A stretch of DNA of 64,000 bases, from the NCBI RefSeq assembly GCF_913063425.1, contig NZ_CAJXYK010000023.1:24533-88532 (forward strand), in the 5' to 3' direction. Source of the stretch: an uncultured Thiohalocapsa sp. Lineage in GTDB: Bacteria; Pseudomonadota; Gammaproteobacteria; Chromatiales; Chromatiaceae. Shown one piece after another: positions 25,431 to 33,808 of this stretch (position 1 is its first letter; each line of letters begins with the position of its first letter). Made by a program: the position numbers and the translations under genes. The notes under the pieces are model-generated. The model was not told where the DNA came from and did no database searches. It saw only the letters and a program-made list of their open reading frames with translations.

Positions 25431-26606
25431 ATGATCCCGCCGTTGGTCGAGCTGGCGCTCGACTATTATCGTACCCCTCTCGCCTACAGACACCTCGCGG
25501 ACATCTCCTTTCCACTGCCACGGGGCTTTGGCGAGCAGTTCTCGGCGCTGTGCTCGGCGCTTGCGCCGTTGCACATCGACGCGACGGCCCGGGCGCTCGA
25601 CTGCTCACCGAGCGAGCTTGAGGCCGCAGTCAGGTTCTTCGCCCGCCATGTGCTGCTCGATCCAGGCGCCGACCACTACCGCGCGCTCGGCGTGTCGCCG
25701 CGGGCAACACCCTCGCTCATCCGAGGGCACTACCTGTGCCTGATCAAGCTCTTCCATCCCGATCGGTTGCCCGAGGCGACGGCGGCCGATATCGCCTGCT
25801 CAAGGCGGCTCAATGCGGCTTATCACGTCTTGGCCGCCCCTGAGCAGCGGGCGTGCTACGACCGCACGCATCCAGGGCGCAAGCGTCGCATACGTTCCAG
25901 CGATCCGCGCGATTTCTACGGACACCACTGGGTCCCTCTGGAGATGGGCGAAGCACCCGCGCGGACCGGTTTCGCCGCAAATCCCTGGCTCTGGAGCGGC
26001 AGCATCGGCGTCCTCGGTCTGCTGCTGGGCGGGATCGTCATCCTGCTCTGGCAGGCCGAAGGGCCGCGATCGCTGCGGGCAAACGGCCCGCTGGCCATGA
26101 CCGCCGCGCCGCCGCGCCCCTACTACCTACAGGGCACCGGCACCACCCGTACGACGCAAAGCCAGGCCGCAGTACAGCGCCCCGTTGCAGCAGACGCGCC
26201 TGCATCCTCCCACGCTCCCACGAACAATGCCGATATCGACCGCAGGGCCGCCCTGATCGGGCGACGCATTGCAAACGAGCTGCAGATCGCTTTCCGCCGT
26301 GGAGACAGGGCGCAGTTGGCGGCGCTCTTCGTGGAGGCATCATGGACGGCTCTCCGCCATTCCGACGACCTGAGTTCAAAGGAAGCCGACCGTCCAGCCC
26401 AAAGCCGACGCAAGCTTTGGCTCACGTTCCAAGACATGGCTTGGCGAAGCAGCCCCGACGGGCGCATCAACGGCAGCGGCCGCATCATTGTCGCCAGAGA
26501 AGGCCCCAACGGAGCAACGCGGGAGGTTCATGGCTCTGTGGACTTGGAGCTGGTGCCGACGGACGCTGATTACCGGGTCCGCCGTTTTCGCATCCAGGAA
26601 GACTGA
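25431..26606 (+). CDS. Membrane-anchored J-domain protein of the polysaccharide operon
   Basis: 391 aa. A J domain lies at about residues 81-145 ('HYRALGVSPRATPSLIRGHY', the HPD motif at 109-111, then 'RRLNAAYHVLAAPEQRACYD'). It is preceded by an 80-residue helical region. One membrane segment follows at about 185-206 ('GVLGLLLGGIVILLW'). The C-terminal part after a low-complexity linker ('ALIGRRIANELQIAFRRGD' onward) looks like a small alpha/beta domain, probably periplasmic. The J domain should stimulate a DnaK-type chaperone in the cytoplasm. It lies 24 bases after the kinase gene and 6 before the TPR gene, so it is part of the operon; the client is unknown. Confidence 0.8.
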   Translation: MIPPLVELALDYYRTPLAYRHLADISFPLPRGFGEQFSALCSALAPLHIDATARALDCSPSELEAAVRFFARHVLLDPGADHYRALGVSPRATPSLIRGHYLCLIKLFHPDRLPEATAADIACSRRLNAAYHVLAAPEQRACYDRTHPGRKRRIRSSDPRDFYGHHWVPLEMGEAPARTGFAANPWLWSGSIGVLGLLLGGIVILLWQAEGPRSLRANGPLAMTAAPPRPYYLQGTGTTRTTQSQAAVQRPVAADAPASSHAPTNNADIDRRAALIGRRIANELQIAFRRGDRAQLAALFVEASWTALRHSDDLSSKEADRPAQSRRKLWLTFQDMAWRSSPDGRINGSGRIIVAREGPNGATREVHGSVDLELVPTDADYRVRRFRIQED

Positions 26607-26612
26607 CAAACC

Positions 26613-27902
26613 GTGTCCCGTATGATCTTGACCCTGTGGCGGGCGCTGCTGCTCCTGTTCGCGGCGTTGGTCGCATGGCGCATCCTCACAGCAGGCCTGG
26701 CCGGTCACTACGCTGATCGCATGCCGGGGGATCCGAATGCGCTGGAGCAGGTAATGACTTGGGCGCCAGATCACCCTCTGGCGCTGTATACAAAAGGCGT
26801 TGACATTCTGGAGGACGACAGCGACAGCGCTCGCGCGCTGTTCGTGCGTGCCTATGCCGCCAATCCCACCGATGCCCGTCCCCTGCTCGCCATCGCCGCG
26901 CTGGACGCGGAAGCCAACCGCAGTGAAAATGCCGACGCACTGATACGCAGCGCAGACCGCCTACAACCGGCCAACCCAAGCATTCAGCAGCGCATCGCGC
27001 TGTACTGGGACCAACGCGGCGATACGCCCACCGCGTTGCAGCATCTCAGCAAGGCCATGACCGCGGATCGCCGCATCAGAAGGCAAAGCTTTCCCGTCAT
27101 TCTGCAGCTCGCGGAAAATCCAGCCAGCCGGGCTCTGCTGCAGCCCATTGTGGCGCAGGCTCCCCCGTGGTGGCCGGGCTTCTTCAGCTACGCCGCAGCA
27201 CGCGCCGACAGCACCGAGGTCGTACGCGGTCTCATGGCGCTGCGGCGGGAAACGGATGGTGCCACCGTCAGTGAAGCAGAGCGCGTCGCATACCAGAACC
27301 GCCTGCTGCGGGACAACTACCCGGCCGAGGCCTACCTGTCCTGGCTGAACACCCTGGAGCGGGAGGCCCGCGAAGAGCTGGGGCTGCTGTTCAACGGCGG
27401 TTTCGAGCTGCCGTTGCGCAACTCGGGCTTCGGCTGGCGAACAAGAACGCACCAGCAGCTCAACATTCGCCCTCTACGCACATTGGGCAGCAAGGGCTCC
27501 CAGTCCCTGATGGTGCGGTTCAACAACTACGAGGGGCGCTTCCACCACCTCGCGCAGCGCTTGTTCCTTCAGCCCGGCACCTATCGCCTCATGGGCGTGG
27601 CCCGGGTGGATGGACTCAAGACCGAGGGCGGTGTCCGCTGGCGCCTTGCCTGTCTTGGCGACAGCCGCGAGGTGCTCGGGCAGAGCAAGATCTTTCTCGG
27701 CCGCTCCGAGTGGGAGGACTTCTCCTTCGACTTCGCCGTCCCCGACAGCGGCTGCGAGACCCAGGACCTGCGCCTGGTGTCTGCGGGCCGACACGCCTTC
27801 GAGCTCGATTTCGACGGACTGCTCTGGTTCGACAATCTGCGCATCGAGCGCACCGAGGGGCTCGATGCCGCCGCCCGCGCCGAGGCGCTGCGCGAGCCCT
27901 GA
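26613..27902 (+). CDS. TPR-repeat protein with C-terminal jelly-roll-like domain
   Basis: 429 aa from GTG 26613. An N-terminal membrane anchor/signal ('LWRALLLLFAALVAWRILTAG') is followed by TPR-like helical pairs ('ALEQVMTWAPDHPLALYTKG', 'ALFVRAYAANPTDARPLLAI', 'RQQ..'-free 'RIALYWDQRGDTPTALQHLS'). From about residue 262 an 'LLFNGGFELPL' motif starts a beta-sandwich module like the carbohydrate-binding domains of secreted proteins. It is last in the operon OPX - kinase - J protein - TPR protein. I infer a periplasmic scaffold for export machinery that contacts the glycan. Exact role not known. Confidence 0.7.
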   Translation: MSRMILTLWRALLLLFAALVAWRILTAGLAGHYADRMPGDPNALEQVMTWAPDHPLALYTKGVDILEDDSDSARALFVRAYAANPTDARPLLAIAALDAEANRSENADALIRSADRLQPANPSIQQRIALYWDQRGDTPTALQHLSKAMTADRRIRRQSFPVILQLAENPASRALLQPIVAQAPPWWPGFFSYAAARADSTEVVRGLMALRRETDGATVSEAERVAYQNRLLRDNYPAEAYLSWLNTLEREAREELGLLFNGGFELPLRNSGFGWRTRTHQQLNIRPLRTLGSKGSQSLMVRFNNYEGRFHHLAQRLFLQPGTYRLMGVARVDGLKTEGGVRWRLACLGDSREVLGQSKIFLGRSEWEDFSFDFAVPDSGCETQDLRLVSAGRHAFELDFDGLLWFDNLRIERTEGLDAAARAEALREP

Positions 27903-27918
27903 GCCCGCCCGGCTCGGC

Positions 27919-27942
27919 TGTGGGAGCGGCATCCCTGCCGCG
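27919..27942 (+). repeat. Extragenic palindromic repeat (TGTGGGAGCGGC family)
   Basis: It begins TGTGGGAGCGGCATCCCTGC. Related copies occur at 36383, 36424 and 36455. It sits between the convergent TPR and Pat-like genes, the usual location for REP-type elements. Confidence 0.6.
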
Positions 27943-27997
27943 CCGGGCACGCTTCTGCCGGATGGTCCTCGGCCCCTGTGTCAGGCTGGTTGTCGTC

Positions 27998-30679
27998 TCA
28001 AAGCACCTTGGTCACCAGCTTGATGCTGGTGTCGTGCGGGTCCGTCTCGATGCGAAAGCCGAGTGACTTCACCAGCGCCAGCATGCGCGTGTTGGCGGAG
28101 AGGACTTCCCCCTCCATGATGCGCAGGCCCCGGGCCCTGGCATTGCTCATCAGCGAGCTCATCAGCCGGGCACCGATGCCGCGACTGCGCACACCGTCGG
28201 CGACCACGATGGCGAACTCACAGCTTTCGCCGCCGGGGCGGGTCATGTAGCGGGCGACACCCACCTGCAGCTCCCGCCCGTTCTCCTGCACGACGCCGAT
28301 GAGCGCCATCTCCCGGTCATAGTCGATCTGGGTGAAGCGCACCAGCATCTCGGGCGAGAGCTCCTTGATGGCCTGCATGAAGCGGAAGTACTTGGTCTGC
28401 TCCGACAGCCCGCGGACGAAGGCCTGCTCCATCTCGGCGTCCTCGGGCCGGATGGGGCGGATGGTCAGGTCCGTGCCGTCCGGCAGCGGCACCCGCTCGA
28501 TCAGATGCTGCGGATAGGGGTGGATGGCCATGTGTCCGTACAGCGACTGCTGCGGCGGGCGGTACTCGACCCGGATGCGGGCATCCACGGCGATGACTTC
28601 GAGATCGTTGCCGATGAGCGGATTGATCTCCATGGACATGATCTCCGGCACCTCACAGACCATCTCGGACACGCGTTGCAGAATGCGCGCCAGGGCCTGG
28701 CGATTCATGGGCGGCTTGTTGCTGTAGGCCTCCATCAGGCGCGCCACCCGGGTGTGGGCGATCATGGTCTGAATGATGAACGTATTCAGCGGCGGCAGCC
28801 CCAGCGCACGGTCCAGCATCAGCTCCATGTCCGTACCGCCGGCGCCGAAGCTGATGACAGGCCCGAACACCGGGTCCCGCGACACACCCACCATCAGCTC
28901 CCGGGCGGCACGCGCCGGCACCATGTGCTCCACGGTGACACCCTCGATGTGCGCATCCGGGCGCAGCTTGGCGGCACGCTCGGTGAGCTCCGAGTAGGCG
29001 CGGCGAATGGTTTGAGCATCGCTCAGGTTCAGGCGCACGCCATCCACGTCGGATTTGTGCTCGAGGTCCGGCGAGTTGATCTTCAGGACCACCGGGAATC
29101 CCAGGGCCTCCGCCGCCATCAGCGCCTCGTTCGGGCTGCGGGTCATCACCGCCTGGGTGGTGGGGATGCGAAAGGCCGAGAGCACCGCTTTGGCCTCGAT
29201 GGCGCCCAGCGTCTTGCGCCCTTCGGCCATGACGCCCTCGATGATGAGCCGCGCACCCTCCACGTCCGGTGCGCTCTGCTGCGACAGCGGGCCGGGCGAC
29301 TGCACCAGCAGCTTCTGGTTGCGGGTCTGCTCGGCGAGGTAGGACATGGCGTCCACCGCCACCTCCGGCGACTCGAAGTGCGGCACCCCCGCCTCCGAGA
29401 ACAGGCCGTGCGCGTCCGCGACGCTCGACTGCCCCATCCAGCAGGTCAGCACCGGCTTGCGCGTCTGCTTGGCCGCGGCAATGACCTCCTCCGCACTCGC
29501 GGTGGGATCACCGCAGTCCGCCAGCGGCGCCAGCAGCACCAGCACGCCATCGACGTTCTCGTCCTTCAGGCAGGCGTCCAGCGCCGCGCGGTAGCGGCCC
29601 TCGCCGGCATCGCCGATGACGTCCACCGGATTGTTGTGGGACCAATGCCTGGGCAGCGCCTGCTCCAGGGCTGCCCGGGTGGCGTCGCCGAAGGTGGCGA
29701 GCCTGAGCCCACGCTCCACCGCCCGATCCGCCGCCAGCACGCCCGGGCCGCCGCCGTTGGTGATGATGGCGATGCGGTTGCCGGCGAGCCTGCGCCCGGT
29801 ACCGAACACCTGTGCCGCGGCGAAGAGCTGCCACAGACGCTCCACCTGTACCGCACCGCTGCGCTCCATGGCCGCAGAGAAGACCTGGGACGAGCCGACC
29901 CAGGCCCCGGTATGCGACAGGGCCGCACGGGAGCCGGCCGGGTGCCGCCCGCTCTTCACCACCACCACCGGCTTCAGGCGCGCCGCCGCGCGCAGAGCGC
30001 TCATGAAGCGGCGGGCATCGCGAATGCCCTCCACGTAGAGCAGAATGCTCTGGGTCTTGGGATCCAGCGCGAGGTAATCCAGCACGTCGCCGAAGTCCAC
30101 GTCCGCGCCCGCCCCCAGGGAGACCACAGCCGAGTAGCCCAACCGGCGCGGCCCGGCCCAATCCACCATGGCGCTGCACACGGCCCCGGACTGAGACACC
30201 AGCGCCACGCGCCCATCGCGCACCAGCGTCGGGCCGAAGGCCGCATTCAGCCCGTTGGACGGGCGCATCACGCCCAGGCAATTCGGTCCCAGCACGCGGA
30301 TGCGGTTGCGTCGCGCCGCCTCCACCATGCGCTCCTGCAGCACCCCGCCGCGCTCGTCCTTCTCGGCGAAGCCCGCCGAGTGCACCACGGCTGCCCGCAC
30401 GCCATAGCCGCCGCACTGGTCCAGGATGCTCGGCACCGTCTCGGCGGGCGTGGCGATGAGCGCCAGGTCAATGTGCTTGTCCAGGGCCGCCAGATTCGGC
30501 CAGCAGGGATGCCCCTGCACCTGCTCATGCTTGGGATTGATCGCGTAACAGGGGCCTTTGAAGCCCGTGGCGAGGAGGTTGCGGAACACCGTGGTGCCGA
30601 GCGCGCCCTCACGCTCGCTGGCGCCGAAGACGGCCACCGCATCGGGCAGGAACAACTGATCGACATCGGACAGCCGCAT
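27998..30679 (-). CDS. Bifunctional NDP-forming acyl-CoA synthetase-like / GNAT acetyltransferase (Pat-like)
   Basis: About 893 aa from ATG 30679 ('MRLSDVDQLFLPDAVAVFG'). Domains in order: CoA-binding ('VFGASEREGALG'), succinyl-CoA ligase-like ('LVSQSGAVCSAMVDWAG'), a 'ALSHTGAWVGS' motif carrying the His that is phosphorylated in ADP-forming acetyl-CoA synthetases, an ATP-grasp domain ('GFPVVLKINSPDLEHKSDVDG'), and a C-terminal GNAT domain ('LTIRPIRPEDAEMEQAFVRGL'). Pat enzymes acetylate and switch off acetyl-CoA synthetase. It is divergent from a histone-deacetylase-like gene, a natural opposing partner. Confidence 0.9.
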   Translation of the reverse strand: MRLSDVDQLFLPDAVAVFGASEREGALGTTVFRNLLATGFKGPCYAINPKHEQVQGHPCWPNLAALDKHIDLALIATPAETVPSILDQCGGYGVRAAVVHSAGFAEKDERGGVLQERMVEAARRNRIRVLGPNCLGVMRPSNGLNAAFGPTLVRDGRVALVSQSGAVCSAMVDWAGPRRLGYSAVVSLGAGADVDFGDVLDYLALDPKTQSILLYVEGIRDARRFMSALRAAARLKPVVVVKSGRHPAGSRAALSHTGAWVGSSQVFSAAMERSGAVQVERLWQLFAAAQVFGTGRRLAGNRIAIITNGGGPGVLAADRAVERGLRLATFGDATRAALEQALPRHWSHNNPVDVIGDAGEGRYRAALDACLKDENVDGVLVLLAPLADCGDPTASAEEVIAAAKQTRKPVLTCWMGQSSVADAHGLFSEAGVPHFESPEVAVDAMSYLAEQTRNQKLLVQSPGPLSQQSAPDVEGARLIIEGVMAEGRKTLGAIEAKAVLSAFRIPTTQAVMTRSPNEALMAAEALGFPVVLKINSPDLEHKSDVDGVRLNLSDAQTIRRAYSELTERAAKLRPDAHIEGVTVEHMVPARAARELMVGVSRDPVFGPVISFGAGGTDMELMLDRALGLPPLNTFIIQTMIAHTRVARLMEAYSNKPPMNRQALARILQRVSEMVCEVPEIMSMEINPLIGNDLEVIAVDARIRVEYRPPQQSLYGHMAIHPYPQHLIERVPLPDGTDLTIRPIRPEDAEMEQAFVRGLSEQTKYFRFMQAIKELSPEMLVRFTQIDYDREMALIGVVQENGRELQVGVARYMTRPGGESCEFAIVVADGVRSRGIGARLMSSLMSNARARGLRIMEGEVLSANTRMLALVKSLGFRIETDPHDTSIKLVTKVL

Positions 30680-30921
30680 GGACGCTTGGCCTCCCGGGTG
30701 CAAAAGGGATTAAGCTTTGGTGACAGACGGACGGCGAGCGCGGCGCCTCCCGGCTGCCGAGCAGCCAGCGGTCTGCGACCTGCCCAGCGCAGCACCGCCG
30801 GACCGGGGCGCCGCGCATCGCCCGACATCCTCTCACAGGCGCCGCGCGTCGGCAGCCGCGACCCGGGCTTTGGGCGCGTGCGCAGTCCGGGTCAAGAGTG
30901 CATCACCACGGGGCCGCCACC

Positions 30922-31854
30922 ATGAACCTCGCCTTCATCTCCCACGAAGACTGCCGGCTGCACCAGATGGGTGCGCACCACGTGGAGGTGCCCGAGCGCC
31001 TGCACGCCATCACGGACCGGCTCATTGCCGCGGGACTGGAGATGCTGGTCTCGCATTATGACGCGCCCAAGGCCACCCGGGAGCAGTTGCTGCGGGTGCA
31101 CCACCAGGGCTACGTGGACGCCGTCGTCGGCGCCGCCCCCAGTGCCGAGGACGTGCTGGTGTGGCTCGACGGCGACACGGCCATGAACCACGGCACCCTG
31201 GACGCCGCCCTGCGCGCCGCCGGAGCGGCCGCACACGCCGTGGACCTGGTGATGGGCGAGCGCCATCACGCCGCCTTCTGCGCCGTGCGACCGCCGGGCC
31301 ACCACGCCGAGCGCAAGGCCGCCATGGGCTTCTGTTTTTTCAACAACGTCGCCGTGGGCGCCGCCCATGCCATGGCGGAGCACGGCATCGAGCGCGTTGC
31401 CATCGTGGACTTCGACGTCCACCACGGCAATGGTACCGAGGACATCTTCGCCGGCGACGAGCGGGTGCTGTTCTGCTCCAGCTTCCAGCACCCCTTCTAC
31501 CCGGGCACCGGCGCCGACAGCCGGGCGCCGAATGTGCTCAACATCCCGCTGCCCGCCCGCACCGACGGCGCGGCCTTCCGCAGCGCCGTCGAGATGCACT
31601 GGCTGCCGCGGCTGGAGGCCTTCGCCCCGCAGCTGGTGATGATCTCCGCCGGCTTCGACGGCCATGCCGAGGACGACATGGCGCACTTCAATCTGCGCGA
31701 GCCGGACTACGCCTGGGTCACCAAGCAGCTGCACGACCTCGCCGAGCGCCATGCCGGCGGGCGCGTCGTCTCCTGTCTGGAAGGCGGCTACAACCTCTCC
31801 GCCCTCGGGCGCAGCGTCGCCGTGCACCTGGATGAGCTGATCGGCCACGGCTGA
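30922..31854 (+). CDS. Histone deacetylase family protein (AcuC/acetylpolyamine amidohydrolase-like)
   Basis: 310 aa. Zinc-hydrolase motifs are complete: 'RPPGHHAERKAAMGFCFFNN' with the active-site His pair, 'VDFDVHHGNGTEDIF' (zinc Asp and His), 'SAGFDGHAEDDM' (zinc Asp) and the catalytic-Tyr loop 'EGGYNLSALG'. The family removes acetyl groups from lysines or polyamines. The divergent neighbour is a Pat-like lysine acetyltransferase, so protein deacetylation is the likely role. The start ATG at 30922 is preceded by GGGGCCGCCACC. Confidence 0.93.
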   Translation: MNLAFISHEDCRLHQMGAHHVEVPERLHAITDRLIAAGLEMLVSHYDAPKATREQLLRVHHQGYVDAVVGAAPSAEDVLVWLDGDTAMNHGTLDAALRAAGAAAHAVDLVMGERHHAAFCAVRPPGHHAERKAAMGFCFFNNVAVGAAHAMAEHGIERVAIVDFDVHHGNGTEDIFAGDERVLFCSSFQHPFYPGTGADSRAPNVLNIPLPARTDGAAFRSAVEMHWLPRLEAFAPQLVMISAGFDGHAEDDMAHFNLREPDYAWVTKQLHDLAERHAGGRVVSCLEGGYNLSALGRSVAVHLDELIGHG

Positions 31855-31934
31855 CGGCGGCCGCCGCCGACACCGGCGCCCAGGATCGCTGCGCGGCCCG
31901 CCCAGCGGCCCGGCAGCGCCCCGCAGTGTGCGGG

Positions 31935-32435
31935 TCAATCGACGGCGAGGCGCTGTTCCAAAAACAGATACTGCACCCGCTGCCCGGCGCTCTCACCGGG
32001 GCCGAACCCGAGCCGACGGTAGAGGGTCATCGCACCCGCGTTGTCCTCACGCACCTCCAGCGTCACCTTGCAGTGGCCGCGCTCACGGGCCAGAGCGACC
32101 ACCGCCTCCAGCAGCCGTGTGCCGATGCCGCGCCCACGCCAGGCCGGGTCCACGGCCAGGTCATGCACATTGGTGAGCGCTCGGGCCCGGAAGGTGGAGA
32201 AGCCCGTAAAGCACACGGCCACCCCCACCGGCACCGCCGCAACCCAAGCAAGCAGTACCGTGGCCCCTGGGAAATCCCGCAGCGCCGGCGCCAGGCTCGC
32301 CCGCGTGGCGGCCGGCAACGGCGTGCCGCCGCCCATGGGGTCCGCGGCGTAGCTGTCGAGCAGGCTCACGACAGCGGCGGCATCGCCGGGATCGCCCAAG
32401 TCCGCGCGGCGGATGTCGACAAATTGCTGGGTCAC
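31935..32435 (-). CDS. GNAT family N-acetyltransferase
   Basis: 166 aa from GTG 32435. The acetyl-CoA-binding motif A is 'HDLAVDPAWRGRGIGTRLLEA' in pattern (R-G-x-G-I-G at about 115-121). Motif B is 'TLEVREDNAGAMTLYRRLGF'. It is a single-domain enzyme with unknown substrate. It converges on the deacetylase gene with an 80-base gap. The C-terminal 'YLFLEQRLAVD' is typical of amino-group acetyltransferases in this subfamily. Confidence 0.88.
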   Translation of the reverse strand: MTQQFVDIRRADLGDPGDAAAVVSLLDSYAADPMGGGTPLPAATRASLAPALRDFPGATVLLAWVAAVPVGVAVCFTGFSTFRARALTNVHDLAVDPAWRGRGIGTRLLEAVVALARERGHCKVTLEVREDNAGAMTLYRRLGFGPGESAGQRVQYLFLEQRLAVD

Positions 32436-32486
32436 TGGCGAGAGTCCTTACGAGGGTTTATCGGAACCGGCCGGCAGCGGGCCTCA

Positions 32487-32534
32487 CACAGTGCCCCACC
32501 CAGTGCCGCACCCAGTGCTCCACCCAGCGCTGGC
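32487..32534 (+). repeat. 12-bp tandem repeat (CCCAGTGCNNCA), four units
   Basis: Four imperfect 12-base units of the type CCCAGTGCCGCA lie in the short intergenic region before the PEP-CTERM-like gene. No function is apparent. Confidence 0.6.
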
Positions 32535-32718
32535 CGCAGGCGACCGCCGCGGGCTGCCGCCGCACACCGGCCCGCGCGGGCGCCGACAGCGCCCGCACCG
32601 TTTACGGCGCCGCACCAGTTGCCAGCCCATCCCCGATCAACTGCAGGATCGCTGCCCCATCCACAGATGGGCGAAACACGTATATCCACTCGGCACCGGC
32701 GACGCGCAGACTGCTGTC

Positions 32719-33579
32719 ATGAATTTCCTGTGGGCAGCATTCATCGCCCGGACGCGCCCTGTGCGCTTGCTGCTCTTGCTGCTGCTTTTCGGCCAGGGTG
32801 CCGCGCAGGCGTCGCTGATCGTCCTCTACGACAGCACTCAGTCGACGCTGCCCCAGGCACAGCCCTGGCTCGACTATGCCGCATCGCCGGGTGTCACGCC
32901 AACACTCACCGGCAGCGGGACAGCGGTGGACACCCGCGACGATCCTGGCGCCTTCGCCGGCTTCTCCACCCACAGCTTCGCGCCCACACACCCGACCTCC
33001 GCCTGGCAGCCCAAGCATCCGAGTCTGCCGGCGCTGGATGCGCGGGAAAACATCGGCCTGGCCTTCGAGCTGGCACTGCTGGACGAAGCGCGCCTGCGCG
33101 ACGACCGCGCCGGCTTCACGCTGTTGCTGCTGGACCGGCGCGCCTTGGGCGTCGAGCTCAACTTCTGGGATGACGCCATCTGGGCCCAGGGCGCCGACCA
33201 CGATGGACCCGCAGAGCTCGCGTCGTTCGCCACCATCGCAGGCAGCATCCTCTACGAGCTCAGCGTCACCGCTGACGGTTACGACCTCTGGGCCGACGGC
33301 ACACGTCTCATGGGCGGGCCGCTGCGCCGATTCGACGCCGATGCGCTGCTGCCCGGCCTGCATGGGACCCCGAGCATCATCTACCTCGGCGACGCCTCCA
33401 CCGATGCGGCGTCCAGCTACGCAATGGGTGACGTTCTGCTGGCACCCAGGCTCTTCACCACCACGCCGAGTCCGGCGACTGCTGCACTGCTGCTCGCAGG
33501 CCTGCTGGGGATGCCGCTCGTCGCGCGACTGCGGCGACGCTCCCTGCGCGATCGAGCGCACCGAGCCGCCTGCACCTAG
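32719..33579 (+). CDS. Secreted protein with PEP-CTERM-like sorting tail
   Basis: 286 aa. A signal peptide ('RTRPVRLLLLLLLFGQGAAQA') is followed by a beta-rich extracellular domain with no recognised catalytic motif. The C-terminus reads 'PSPATAALLLAGLLGMPLV' then 'ARLRRR': a Pro-Ser-Pro motif, a membrane segment and a basic tail, the arrangement of PEP-CTERM proteins handled by exosortase. PSP for PEP is a tolerated-looking variant. PEP-CTERM proteins are linked to exopolysaccharide production, and a polysaccharide locus lies upstream. No exosortase gene is in this window. The start ATG 32719 is the one giving a clean signal peptide. Confidence 0.65.
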   Translation: MNFLWAAFIARTRPVRLLLLLLLFGQGAAQASLIVLYDSTQSTLPQAQPWLDYAASPGVTPTLTGSGTAVDTRDDPGAFAGFSTHSFAPTHPTSAWQPKHPSLPALDARENIGLAFELALLDEARLRDDRAGFTLLLLDRRALGVELNFWDDAIWAQGADHDGPAELASFATIAGSILYELSVTADGYDLWADGTRLMGGPLRRFDADALLPGLHGTPSIIYLGDASTDAASSYAMGDVLLAPRLFTTTPSPATAALLLAGLLGMPLVARLRRRSLRDRAHRAACT

Positions 33580-33808
33580 GAGCGATCCGGGTCGGCCGGC
33601 GCCGCGGCTGTGCGCTCGGCGCCGCTTGGCGCTCGGCGCGGCTTGGCTCGGGGCCGCGCGCCCCGACCTACCCCACCTGAGCGGCGGCGCAATCCGTCTG
33701 CCGCATCCCAGCAGGCGGACGCCCCGGCCTGTTCGAGTCCGAGCCGCCGCGAGTCCAAGCCGCCGGCAGTGCGCCGGCCGCCACCAGCCACGCTCCACCA
33801 CCAAGCCC

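Noticed and set aside
30000..30700. Plus-strand frame of about 800 codons across the Pat-like gene
   Set aside because: His/Arg-rich antisense shadow of a conserved multidomain enzyme.
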